Assembly (NCBI GenBank): GCA_945887855.1
Contig: CAMCZP010000014.1
Coordinates: forward strand, 1 to 61,959
Reading direction: 5' to 3'
Source of the DNA: Leptospira interrogans serovar Manilae
Lineage (GTDB): Bacteria; Spirochaetota; Leptospiria; Leptospirales; Leptospiraceae
Length of the DNA: 61,959 nucleotides
Of this stretch, positions 37,488 to 46,124 are shown piece by piece. A program made the position numbers and the translations under genes. The notes under the pieces were generated by a model that saw only the letters and a list, made by a program, of their open reading frames with translations, made no database searches and was not told the origin of the DNA. Position 1 is the stretch's first letter; each line of letters opens with the position of its first letter.

Positions 37488-37540
37488 GAAAACAGTAAAC
37501 AAATCTTTCGTAGGAAAGACGGATTTCATGGAGGAAACCG

Positions 37541-38389
37541 ATGATTATTAACCACAATATATCAGCTATCAACTCTCACAAAGTTTTGAAGCAAAACAAT
37601 GATTCTTTAAGCAAAGATATGGAAAAACTTTCTAGCGGCGTTAGAATTAACCGTGCTGGAGATGATGCTTCCGGTCTAGCTGTATCTGAAAAAATGAGAT
37701 CACAAGTAAATGGTCTTCGTAGAGCATCTGCGAATGCTGAAGATGGTATTTCTTTCATTCAGACAACTGAAGGATATCTTCAAGAAACACAAGATATCGT
37801 TCAAAGAATTAGAGTGTTGGCAGTTCAGGCATCTAACGGTATCTATACTGAAGAAGACAGACAACAAATCCAAGTTGAAGTTTCTCAGTTGATTGATGAA
37901 ATTGATAGAATCGCTTCTCAAGCAGAATTCAACAAAATGAAAATGCTTACAGGTTCTTTTGCAAGACTCAATCCTACTGCTAGTATGTGGTTCCACATTG
38001 GGGCAAACATGCACCAAAGAGAAAGAGTTTACATTGAAACAATGACAACTGCAGGTTTAGGTTTAAGAAACCCAACTGTATTGACATTCATTTCTCTTTC
38101 TACAGCTTCAAAAGCAAATGCTGCAATTGGCGTAGCTGATGATGCATTGAGAATTATCTCTAAACAAAGAGCTGATTTAGGTGCTTATCAAAACAGATTA
38201 GAGCATGCTATCCGTGGTATCATGAACGGATATGAAAACATCCAAGCTGCTGAATCAAGAATTCGTGATACAGATATGGCTGAACAAATGGTTAGCCTTA
38301 CACGTTTCCAAATTCTTTCTCAAGCTGGAACTTCTATGCTTGCTCAAGCAAATACAAGACCTCAAAACGTTCTGCAGTTATTACGTTAA
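37541..38389 (+). CDS. flaB: Periplasmic flagellin FlaB
   Basis: A 282-residue core flagellin of the spirochaete FlaB type, which builds the filament of the periplasmic flagellum. The conserved N-terminus [14 protein letters not shown] and the D0/D1 segments with [19 protein letters not shown] are clear. So are the spirochaete-typical [13 protein letters not shown] and [16 protein letters not shown] and the C-terminal coiled coil with [12 protein letters not shown], ending QLLR. There is no signal peptide, as expected for type III export. GGAGG precedes the ATG. It forms a single-gene transcript with a long leader and strong terminators. Such genomes usually have several flaB copies; only this one is here. 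Confidence 0.97.
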   Translation: MIINHNISAINSHKVLKQNNDSLSKDMEKLSSGVRINRAGDDASGLAVSEKMRSQVNGLRRASANAEDGISFIQTTEGYLQETQDIVQRIRVLAVQASNGIYTEEDRQQIQVEVSQLIDEIDRIASQAEFNKMKMLTGSFARLNPTASMWFHIGANMHQRERVYIETMTTAGLGLRNPTVLTFISLSTASKANAAIGVADDALRIISKQRADLGAYQNRLEHAIRGIMNGYENIQAAESRIRDTDMAEQMVSLTRFQILSQAGTSMLAQANTRPQNVLQLLR

Positions 38390-38400
38390 TAATTGCAATA

Positions 38401-38425
38401 AGATGCCGCTTTCACAGTGGCATCT
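38401..38425 (+). terminator. First hairpin after flaB
   Basis: AGATGCCGCT (38401-38410) pairs with AGTGGCATCT (38416-38425), ten pairs with one G-U and a 5-nt loop, 11 bases after the flaB stop. The T-run is poor, so it may protect the mRNA 3' end or act with the next hairpin. Confidence 0.6.
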
Positions 38426-38444
38426 TTATGAAGTCTTTAAAATT

Positions 38445-38470
38445 AGCCGGCGCAAGTCGGCTTTTTTTTT
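38445..38470 (+). terminator. Intrinsic terminator of flaB
   Basis: AGCCG (38445-38449) pairs with CGGCT (38458-38462), extended by one G-U, loop CGCAAG, followed directly by a T-run at 38462-38470. This is a textbook rho-independent terminator. It reaches the stop of the convergent VWA gene. Confidence 0.85.
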
Positions 38471-40163
38471 AGTAACTGAACTTCTTTTTCTTATTAGAAA
38501 CAAAATCATAAATTATCATTTGGTTCAATTCTCCGGGATGTGGATAAAATATTCTACCCTTGGAAATCCTGGCAAATTGTTGGATAAAACTTTGTTCTCC
38601 AAAATAATTCATGTCCCATTCCGATGTCAAAAGAAATGTATTGATAGTGATGTCATCCTCGGCACAAAGTTTTACTTCATTCAGAGCTTCTTCGAAGTCC
38701 GAAGGAACGGGTGGGTAATTAATATGTAGTACAGAGCCTTTGAAATGAGCTGTGGGAGCTCCATCTGTGATTAAAAATATTTGCTTATTCTTGATTTGTT
38801 TGCTGGATAGAAGCTGGCGGGATACACTCAATCCTTTTTGGAGGTTGGTAAAGTATAGAGGTACACTAGTATTTATTTGCTCCTGAGACATTTTAGAAAA
38901 ATCAAATTTTAACTTAATATAAGGATTATAAATTGTAATGGGGTAGGGTTGTAGAGTGGGTAGCTCCTGGATTTGTAAGATTTTTGCCGTACTACCAAAC
39001 CCAACCACAATCAATTTGTCGTCTTTGTAATCATTTTTAATGAGGGTGTCCATTGCCAAAGTTACTTTTTTAGCATTGTAAAATCTCTGTGACCTTGCCA
39101 TTGAGCCCGACATATCTAGAAGAATAATAGTTGCTGATTTTGAATTTCCCCTAGCTTGGTAGACATCTAAATCTCTAAGCCCTGGGCGTGATCCATTTCC
39201 CCTTACTATGCTATTGATAATACTTCCACTAAAATCAATGTTAGAAATATTGTCCCCAAATTCAAAAGACTTAACACTTGATGTGATATTTTCAGAATCA
39301 CCAAATTCATTTGTTACATGTGAACCACTTGAGTCCGCTTTTAATTTTGAAAAAATTTCTGCTATTGCTGTCATACCAATTTTTCGGATGGAATCAGGGG
39401 AAAGGGATATATCACCATCTTCCTTTTGTATAATTTTTCCATTCTGTTCTAAGATTTTCTTTAAATCTTCAAAGATTTTATCCCTTCTCTCAATAAATTC
39501 TTGGTAACTTTCAGCTCCAAGAAATTTAGCTAAATTAGCCAGATCTAAGTTATATAAATCTCCTTTTTCTAAAGCTTCTTTGAGTGCATTTTGGAGTTCT
39601 GTGAGTTGCTCGAGTGTATCTAAAATTTTTAAGGATTCTTTTTTTGATGGGATGTTTTCACCAGTGAAGTAGAACTTCTTATCTCCTGAGTCTAATCTGT
39701 CCAAATCAATGTTTGCATTGATTAAAAAATCAATCTCTTTCTGGACATCTTTGGGAAGATTTGACTCCCATTTCAATCTCCGAAGAGCATCTTGGTTTTT
39801 TTCATCTAGACTTTTGTTTAGTTTTTTTAGCAATCCAGGATCAATTTTTTTATCATTTAACTCTTTTTTTTTCGAAGAAATTTCATTTTCTAGATTTTGT
39901 ATGTTGGGTGAGATCTTATTTTCTGTGAGGATTTTATTGATTAATTCCTTAATTTGTTCAAGATACTTTTCTACCAAATCATTCATTCCCGCTTCTTTCA
40001 AAAATAGATTTGCCGGTATCCCTTTTTCGATCAATAATTTCAGAGCTTCTTCTAGTGAGATGTCATACTTCATAATCATTTCAGAGAGAATAGACATGAG
40101 TCTATCTATGCTAAATTGGTTATCATCTTCGGGTGAGTATTCAGAATAACTGTATGTAATCAT
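38469..40163 (-). CDS. VWA-domain protein with long coiled-coil N-terminal region
   Basis: About 564 residues, soluble. The C-terminal von Willebrand A domain has the metal-binding motif LDMSGSMA (about 347-354), then ITDGAPTAH later. The N-terminal half is charged and helical. Layout is like CoxE/YehP-type VWA proteins that work with MoxR ATPases, but no MoxR gene is near. The start is placed at the ATG that overlaps the upstream stop (ATGA at 40160-40163). A TTG 13 codons earlier (40202) has no properly spaced Shine-Dalgarno. Function unknown. Confidence 0.82.
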   Translation of the reverse strand: MITYSYSEYSPEDDNQFSIDRLMSILSEMIMKYDISLEEALKLLIEKGIPANLFLKEAGMNDLVEKYLEQIKELINKILTENKISPNIQNLENEISSKKKELNDKKIDPGLLKKLNKSLDEKNQDALRRLKWESNLPKDVQKEIDFLINANIDLDRLDSGDKKFYFTGENIPSKKESLKILDTLEQLTELQNALKEALEKGDLYNLDLANLAKFLGAESYQEFIERRDKIFEDLKKILEQNGKIIQKEDGDISLSPDSIRKIGMTAIAEIFSKLKADSSGSHVTNEFGDSENITSSVKSFEFGDNISNIDFSGSIINSIVRGNGSRPGLRDLDVYQARGNSKSATIILLDMSGSMARSQRFYNAKKVTLAMDTLIKNDYKDDKLIVVGFGSTAKILQIQELPTLQPYPITIYNPYIKLKFDFSKMSQEQINTSVPLYFTNLQKGLSVSRQLLSSKQIKNKQIFLITDGAPTAHFKGSVLHINYPPVPSDFEEALNEVKLCAEDDITINTFLLTSEWDMNYFGEQSFIQQFARISKGRIFYPHPGELNQMIIYDFVSNKKKKFSY

Positions 40164-40543
40164 TGGATACTTTCTTTTTTGGAAATTTTTCCAGGATAGC
40201 AAATTCCTTTTTGTATGTCACAATAATAAACTTTAGAGTCAATCTGTAACGTACCCGAACCCTTCATTTGGACATCAAATTCATTGAGGCTTTCATAGTA
40301 TTCTGGTTTGTCTAAGAGAGTGGGACCGCTAAAATCTGAAGAGTAGGAATTGATTTTAAGATTCCCTTCCGCGCTGAGTTTGAGTTTATTGGGGGCATCT
40401 TTTTGGATAGCAAAACCGGGAGGAACAGAAATCTTTAGAGAATATTTTGCCTGAGAAACTTTCTTGATCTGAATGGAAACTGGCGTTTCCAATGAAAAAA
40501 GAATTGTAGGAAGGAGGATGAAAAGAATAGCAATTTGTTTCAT
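40160..40543 (-). CDS. Secreted DsbD-alpha-like protein
   Basis: A 127-residue exported protein with a signal peptide (MKQIAILFILLPTILFS). The mature part is a small beta-rich domain. The end YYCDIQKGICYPG (Cys108 and Cys115) resembles the redox Cys pair of the N-terminal domain of DsbD (GC...xFCYPP). It may be a periplasmic thiol-exchange domain without the membrane part. It is coupled to the VWA gene by a 4-bp overlap and diverges from the ATP-grasp gene. The match is to a short motif and overall size only. Confidence 0.6.
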   Translation of the reverse strand: MKQIAILFILLPTILFSLETPVSIQIKKVSQAKYSLKISVPPGFAIQKDAPNKLKLSAEGNLKINSYSSDFSGPTLLDKPEYYESLNEFDVQMKGSGTLQIDSKVYYCDIQKGICYPGKISKKESIQ

Positions 40544-40610
40544 ATTCTTAAGGATGGACTCTGGAATCTTAAAAGCAAGAAAATTTTTTTAGTTTTAGTT
40601 CAATTAAAAG

Positions 40611-41822
40611 ATGGGAAAAATGGCAAAATCAAAAGGAACCGTAATTTCTTTGGGAGCAGGGGAAAATCAGGTTCCATTTATAAAAAAAGCAGTGGAAATG
40701 GGATTCCAAGTGATTGGAGTTGATATTCGTTCCAATGCACCCGGTTTTTCTTATTGTCGCAATAAAATTATAGAAAGTGTTACAGAGTATAGAAGGATAT
40801 ACTCCCAGATTACTAAACTTTCCCTCGATGAACAATTAGTTGGAGTTGGGTGTCGGTCTTATGGAAAAGCAGTTTTGACATCCGCATATTTATCAGAAAA
40901 ATTCAAATTACCGGGAAATCCCCTCTCTATTTTAAAAAGTTTTTATGATAAAGAAAAAATGAAATCCTATTTATTCCAAAATGGAATAAATGTTCCCAAA
41001 CAGTACAATCCCAGTGATATCTTAGCTGAAAGAAAATTAAAAAGTATTACATTTCCAATTATCTATAAGCCGGTTGATGGAAATTCTAAAAAAGGTATAA
41101 AAATTTTAAGCAGTGTAGATGACTTAAGAAAAATACCCAAAAGTAAATCAAAGGTATTTTTAGAGGATTTCATAGAGGGGCCTGAATTTACAGTACTCGG
41201 ATTAGTCTCGAAGAGTAAGTTTCACTTGGTAAGTGTTTCTGATAAAATTACAACAAAATTTCCTCCATATTTAGAAATAGCACATGTACTACCTTCAGAG
41301 TATAGTAACTATCTAGGTGAAATCAATTTAAATATGCAGAGAATTATAAATATTACAGGACTTATGATGGGTCCTGTTGTTGCAGAATTTAAAGCTAATT
41401 CCAAGGGTGAATTATTCTTAATGGAAATTATGCCCGAGATAGGTGGGGAGTACTTAGCCGAACAACTTATTCCTAGGTATTATAAATATGATTATTTTTC
41501 TGATTATGTAAATATAATAACAGGTAATAATATAAAATTTAATAAAAAAAATAGAAAATCCAACTTACTTTCTGTAATGCATTTTATAGTTCCCCCACAG
41601 GGAAAAAATATATATAAAAAGACTCTTTATAGCACTGAAAAATCAAATATTATTCCGTTTTTTCATAAGGAAATGTTATCTGAAGGAACGGTATGTGAAA
41701 CAGAGGGTGGAAATAAAGAAAGGGTTATGGTCATTGGATATGATATTAAGAAAGATAATTTGCTTGAAATATTACCTAATAAAATAGGAAATATGGAGGT
41801 TGTTTTTGAAAAGTACAACTAA
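40611..41822 (+). CDS. ATP-grasp enzyme of unknown specificity
   Basis: A 403-residue carboxylate-amine ligase-like protein. A Rossmann N-domain starts at GTVISLGAGENQVPFIKKA (9-27) and GVDIRSNAPG. The ATP-grasp domain follows with DKEKMKSYLFQNGINVPK, FPIIYKPVDGNSKKGIKIL, VFLEDFIEGPEFTVLG and LMEIMPEIGGEY. This is the CarB/PurK/biotin-carboxylase-like arrangement. It is the first of three plus-strand genes with overlapping ends. The substrate could be part of a surface glycan or small metabolite; nothing in sequence decides this. Confidence 0.82.
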   Translation: MGKMAKSKGTVISLGAGENQVPFIKKAVEMGFQVIGVDIRSNAPGFSYCRNKIIESVTEYRRIYSQITKLSLDEQLVGVGCRSYGKAVLTSAYLSEKFKLPGNPLSILKSFYDKEKMKSYLFQNGINVPKQYNPSDILAERKLKSITFPIIYKPVDGNSKKGIKILSSVDDLRKIPKSKSKVFLEDFIEGPEFTVLGLVSKSKFHLVSVSDKITTKFPPYLEIAHVLPSEYSNYLGEINLNMQRIINITGLMMGPVVAEFKANSKGELFLMEIMPEIGGEYLAEQLIPRYYKYDYFSDYVNIITGNNIKFNKKNRKSNLLSVMHFIVPPQGKNIYKKTLYSTEKSNIIPFFHKEMLSEGTVCETEGGNKERVMVIGYDIKKDNLLEILPNKIGNMEVVFEKYN

Positions 41823-42423
41823 TATTTGGAATGAACACTATACTAGGGTCAAATCAAGGCTCTTATATCCAGACGAAAATTTAGTAAGAATTTTAACCAA
41901 GATTGAAATTAAAAGTGGAGATGCTCTAGATTTTGGAGCCGGGTCCGGGCGGCATTCTATTCTCCTAAAAAACTTTGGCTTCGATGTTACTTCAGTGGAC
42001 TATTCTGAGAATTCTTTAGGATTGATCAAAGAATTAGATCCATCTATAAAAACTGTACTGGCTCCAGAGCCACCCTATCCATTTCCAAAAGATTCATTTG
42101 ATTTAATTGTAAGTTGGGGTGTGCTTCATTACAATCCAGAGGATACTATTTATAAGATTCTTGCAGAAAAGCATAGGATCTTAAAAAAAGGTGGTTATTT
42201 AGCAGGAACAATAAGAGCGGATAGAGATACTTTCCTGGGTGTAAAGGAAGGTAAAATATCTGCAAAAGATTTAGAGGGTGCAGATGTAAAATTGTACTCG
42301 AAAGAAAATGTTGTATCACTATTATCTAACTTTTCAAATACACAACTTGGGTATATGGAGAGAACACCAATTGGTAAATTAGACGAGAAAATTTCTCACT
42401 GGATTTTTTTATGCAGAAAATAA
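41806..42423 (+). CDS. Class I SAM-dependent methyltransferase
   Basis: About 205 residues. The glycine-rich SAM loop ALDFGAGSGRHSILL lies near 36-50, followed by VTSVDYSENSL and the DLIVSWGVLHYN motif IV-like segment. I start it at TTG 41806, six bases after GGAGG at 41795-41799; the TTG at 41800 touches that site and has no spacing. It overlaps the ATP-grasp gene by 17 bp and the next methyltransferase by 13 bp. Substrate unknown. Confidence 0.82.
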   Translation: MKSTTNIWNEHYTRVKSRLLYPDENLVRILTKIEIKSGDALDFGAGSGRHSILLKNFGFDVTSVDYSENSLGLIKELDPSIKTVLAPEPPYPFPKDSFDLIVSWGVLHYNPEDTIYKILAEKHRILKKGGYLAGTIRADRDTFLGVKEGKISAKDLEGADVKLYSKENVVSLLSNFSNTQLGYMERTPIGKLDEKISHWIFLCRK

Positions 42424-43277
42424 ATGAAGAATGCCCACTTTGTCAAGAAGACAATTGGAGTTTTTTATACTTTTCAACTCATAACAATTTTAATCTACCT
42501 ATTTATAAATGTAATACATGCAGTTTGCAAACAATTTATCCTAAAGATAATATCAAGTTAGAAGAAATTTACTCAGAATCGTACTATAACGGAAAAGCAG
42601 AATATAATTATAAAGATGAGAGAAAAACAGAGTACTATGATTCTTTTGTTTGGGATGCAAGGATTCAAAATATAAAAAAATATAGTAAAAAAGGAAATTT
42701 TTTAGATGTGGGATCCTCTTTTGGAGGGTTTTTAAGCAGGGCAAAACAAGCAGGATTTGATGTATATGGGGTAGAGGTATCTAAATATTCTTCTGAATAT
42801 GCAAAAAATAAAGGGATTGAAACATTTTGTGGATCTTATCTGGACAATGAATACCCAGATAATTTTTTTGATGTAATTACATTAATTGAAGTGATTGAGC
42901 ATTTAGAAAAACCTAAGGAAGTTTTTCAAAAATTATTTAGGCAATTGCGAACCGGAGGGTTACTTGTATTACAAACTGCAAATTTTGAGGGAATGCAAGC
43001 CATAAGAGAGGGAAGTAATTATCATTATTATTTACCTGGGCATTTGTACTATTATTCAAAAAGTATATTGGAAAAGATACTTATAAATGAAGGATTTAGT
43101 AAATCAATTATGTACTACGGAGTAGATTTCCCTTTACGTTCTAAATTATTAAAATCAAGAGGAAGTTTCAAATCATTAGGTGATTATAAGAAATGGTGGA
43201 ATATATCAAAATACCATTTACAGAGCAAATTAATAAAAGGCAGTACTTCAAGTATGGTCTTATATGGAATTAAATAA
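42411..43277 (+). CDS. SAM methyltransferase with N-terminal zinc ribbon
   Basis: A 288-residue protein. Four Cys at the N-terminus (Cys8, Cys11, Cys34, Cys37) form a zinc-ribbon-like knuckle. A class I methyltransferase domain follows with FLDVGSSFGGFL near 97 and VITLIEVIEHLEKP. This layout is frequent in polysaccharide and secondary-metabolite loci, where such enzymes act on sugars or carrier-bound groups. It is the last of the overlapping ATP-grasp/methyltransferase cassette; 23 bp separate it from the YihY gene. Confidence 0.82.
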   Translation: MQKINEECPLCQEDNWSFLYFSTHNNFNLPIYKCNTCSLQTIYPKDNIKLEEIYSESYYNGKAEYNYKDERKTEYYDSFVWDARIQNIKKYSKKGNFLDVGSSFGGFLSRAKQAGFDVYGVEVSKYSSEYAKNKGIETFCGSYLDNEYPDNFFDVITLIEVIEHLEKPKEVFQKLFRQLRTGGLLVLQTANFEGMQAIREGSNYHYYLPGHLYYYSKSILEKILINEGFSKSIMYYGVDFPLRSKLLKSRGSFKSLGDYKKWWNISKYHLQSKLIKGSTSSMVLYGIK

Positions 43278-43300
43278 GTTAAAGAAAGAGGGGACTAAAA

Positions 43301-45643
43301 ATGGAAGAGAAAAATAAAATAAATCAAATATTTGAGTACCAATCCTATACGGGTATCAAGAAATCACTCAGACTAGGATTAAGAATAATTTATGTTTCTA
43401 TCATTCGATTTTACAGAGATGAATGTTTGATGCAAGCATCTGCAGTATCATATACAACTATAGTATCACTAGTTCCCATGTTAACTGTTGCACTTGCTTT
43501 CTTAACAATCACTTCAGGTTTTAATGAGAGACAGGATGTAATATTCGATGAAATTAATACTTTTTTTCAAAAAAATGAAATCAAGATAGATCTTTCTTCT
43601 TATTTGGAAACATTAAAAGATATTATAAATTCAGCCACCCAAATTGGAGCAGTGGGATTTATTGTGCTAATTTTTAGTGCCACTGCTATATTGAGAAGTT
43701 TTGAGGCATCATTCAATAAAATATGGAGGATTGATACTCCACGTCCTTTTGTAGATAAAATTATATTCTACTTTTTTATATTATCTGTCGGACCTCTCCT
43801 GTTTGCAATTTTAATTGGATTTGCAAACAAAGGATCTGACAAGCTGAGACCTTCCCATCTATTTTCAATCTCAAGAGATTATTCTAACTTTTTATGGATA
43901 GCAGGAGAGAGGGGAACATTGATAAAAACGGATGATTCTGGAAAAAAGTTAGCTAAGCTCAGCGAGTTTAAAATTGATTTTGAAAATATAGTTTGTTATG
44001 ATCTTGAAAATAAGAAAATTGTTCCTACCTGTGAAGTACCCAAGCTTAACAAAGAAAATTTTATAAAGGTAAGAAACAGAAATAAGACAATAGTTGCAAT
44101 CTCACAAGAGGGAGTTTTGTTGGAATCATTTGATAACAATGAAAAATGGAAAATTACTTATTTTCTAAACTCTAAATTTAAAGATTTTACTATGATAGAT
44201 GAAAATAATATTTTAATCTTAAAAGAATCGGGAGATGTATTTCGTTACTCAAATTTTGACAAGGTAGAATATATTCTATTAAAAAATCTCGACAACATTG
44301 CAATTGGGACAAGAGTTCGATTTTATGATTCTAAGTTAGGCTTTATTCTCGATGAAAGCGGTAATCTATGGATTTCAAGAGATGGTGGTACAACTTTCAA
44401 TATGTCTAAGGTATCAAGTAATCGTCTGGAAGACATAGCAATACTCAGCCGTGAAATATTTTTCCTAGTGGGAGAGAAAGGTGGAATATTTAAAACATTA
44501 GATGGTGGACTAACCTGGAAAGATATTTCCCATAAAAATATTACATTTACAAAAATTTGGAATCTTAAAGATTCTAATAAAGAAGTGCTCTTAGTCTTAA
44601 ATAATTTTGACCAAATCTTAAGATCGGATGACATGGGCGAGAATTGGTCTATAACATACACTCCTGAAAATGGTGCACTTTTGAGTTTGGTTCCCATCAA
44701 TCCAAGATTTGGATTCAAAGCTTTGAATCCGGATGATGATGAAACTGAAGAAGCTATCAAAGAACAAGAGCAATCTCAGACCCAACAACAATCGTCTGTA
44801 GTGAAAGCTGATATTCTGGCTGTAGGGGAATTTGGAAAAATATCTTTGGGAGAGCTCAAAGAAGATCGAGTTGAGTTTAAGAAAGTTTCAGGAGGCGAAG
44901 CACTCCTATCATTTTACTCATTAATTCGTATTACGTTTCCTCTACTTGCTGTTTGGTTATTCTTTTTAATGTTGTACACTTTGATTCCTAATGCAAAAGT
45001 TCCTATAAAAGCAGCAATGTCGGGATCAATTATAACTAGTGTAATCTTCTTATTGTTTTTGTATAGTTTTGGAATCTATATTAGATCCTTTTCTGGTTCT
45101 ACATTTGTAATTTATCGCGCATTGGCTGCGGTTCCATTGTTTTTATTGGGTGTATACTCAGTGAGTAACATCATTTTATTAGGGGCAGAGATCACAGCAA
45201 CACTGCAATTCCAGGACAGGTATTTATCCGATTCAATTTTTATACAAAAAGAAGTAGAGCCAAATAGTACTTTTTTCAATGCACTCCAATTGATACTTAT
45301 GGTTTACTCCTACCAAAAAAAAGAAAAAACTCTTCCTACAGAAGAAAAGTTAAGATTTATTTTGGGGATTCCTTCAAATGAATTTTCATTGATAAAGAAA
45401 AGACTCCTTAAGGCAGGTCTACTTTTAATTTCAGAAAAAGGAATCTTAATACCCACCCGAGCTTCTAATGATTTATATGCTTTAGATATACACAAAGCAA
45501 TTTTAGGGAGTGCCTATACTGTACCGGAGAATGGAGTTAATACCATTTTGAACTTAAATATCAAAGATGATTTTGTAACATTGGAATCATATATTTCCGA
45601 TAAATTAGGTAAAATAAAGTTAAATCATCTATTGGGTTCATAA
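43301..45643 (+). CDS. YihY/BrkB-family membrane protein with an inserted beta-propeller
   Basis: A 780-residue protein, about twice the usual size of a YihY protein. The YihY membrane core is split. Helices at about 49-70, 111-135 and 152-174 are followed by a 350-residue insert, then helices at about 538-562, 572-594 and 603-632. The insert (about 180-530) has repeated Ycf48/BNR-like blades such as IAGERGTLIKTDDSGKK, LWISRDGGTTF, GIFKTLDGGLTW and ILRSDDMGENW, ending in a Glu/Gln-rich linker. Residues 655-720 form a winged-helix-like tail. The start has GAGGGG at good spacing. Function unknown. Confidence 0.88.
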   Translation: MEEKNKINQIFEYQSYTGIKKSLRLGLRIIYVSIIRFYRDECLMQASAVSYTTIVSLVPMLTVALAFLTITSGFNERQDVIFDEINTFFQKNEIKIDLSSYLETLKDIINSATQIGAVGFIVLIFSATAILRSFEASFNKIWRIDTPRPFVDKIIFYFFILSVGPLLFAILIGFANKGSDKLRPSHLFSISRDYSNFLWIAGERGTLIKTDDSGKKLAKLSEFKIDFENIVCYDLENKKIVPTCEVPKLNKENFIKVRNRNKTIVAISQEGVLLESFDNNEKWKITYFLNSKFKDFTMIDENNILILKESGDVFRYSNFDKVEYILLKNLDNIAIGTRVRFYDSKLGFILDESGNLWISRDGGTTFNMSKVSSNRLEDIAILSREIFFLVGEKGGIFKTLDGGLTWKDISHKNITFTKIWNLKDSNKEVLLVLNNFDQILRSDDMGENWSITYTPENGALLSLVPINPRFGFKALNPDDDETEEAIKEQEQSQTQQQSSVVKADILAVGEFGKISLGELKEDRVEFKKVSGGEALLSFYSLIRITFPLLAVWLFFLMLYTLIPNAKVPIKAAMSGSIITSVIFLLFLYSFGIYIRSFSGSTFVIYRALAAVPLFLLGVYSVSNIILLGAEITATLQFQDRYLSDSIFIQKEVEPNSTFFNALQLILMVYSYQKKEKTLPTEEKLRFILGIPSNEFSLIKKRLLKAGLLLISEKGILIPTRASNDLYALDIHKAILGSAYTVPENGVNTILNLNIKDDFVTLESYISDKLGKIKLNHLLGS

Positions 45644-45671
45644 TAGGGTTCAAAAGAAAAAGAGCTAAGCA

Positions 45672-46100
45672 ATGAAATCAGTAAATATATTTTTGATTTT
45701 TTCCCTATCTTCTCACTTTTTAATATCTTCTTTGTACTCAGAATGTATAGTAGGAAATTGTACCACAGGGTATGGGTCAGCTATATTTTCTAAAGGGGAT
45801 AGTTATAGTGGTACTTGGAGAAATGGTAGGGCAGATGGTAAGGGAATATTGAAATATGCCGATGGGAATCTCTACTCTGGAGATTGGAAGGATGGAAAAG
45901 CATATGGATTTGGGACAATGAACTACACAGATGGTAGTAAGTATGTAGGAGATTGGAAATACAGCCTTGCACATGGTCGCGGAACTCTTTATGATGCAGA
46001 TGGTACTATCATTTTCTCTGGAATTTGGGATATGGGGAAAATGTTGGGAGAGGGAGTGAAGGTCGAAAAAAGCATTGCACAAAAAGAAGTAAAAAACTAG
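45672..46100 (+). CDS. Exported MORN-repeat protein
   Basis: A 142-residue protein with a signal peptide (about 1-23) and four or so MORN repeats from about 41 to 128: YSGTWRNGRADGKGIL, YSGDWKDGKAYGFGTM, YVGDWKYSLAHGRGTL and FSGIWDMGKMLGEG. MORN sheets bind lipids or other proteins. Two Cys lie just before the repeats. It comes 28 bp after the YihY gene and 24 bp before sufB, so may share a transcript with one of them. Role unknown. Confidence 0.85.
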   Translation: MKSVNIFLIFSLSSHFLISSLYSECIVGNCTTGYGSAIFSKGDSYSGTWRNGRADGKGILKYADGNLYSGDWKDGKAYGFGTMNYTDGSKYVGDWKYSLAHGRGTLYDADGTIIFSGIWDMGKMLGEGVKVEKSIAQKEVKN

Positions 46101-46124
46101 AATAATTCTAAATTGGAGGATGAT

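Noticed and set aside
39709..40149. 146-residue plus-strand frame inside the VWA gene
   Set aside because: Phe/Ser-rich shadow of the Lys/Glu-rich coiled coil on the other strand.
44323..44760. 145-residue minus-strand frame inside the YihY-propeller gene
   Set aside because: Shadow of the propeller region; no motif, no context.
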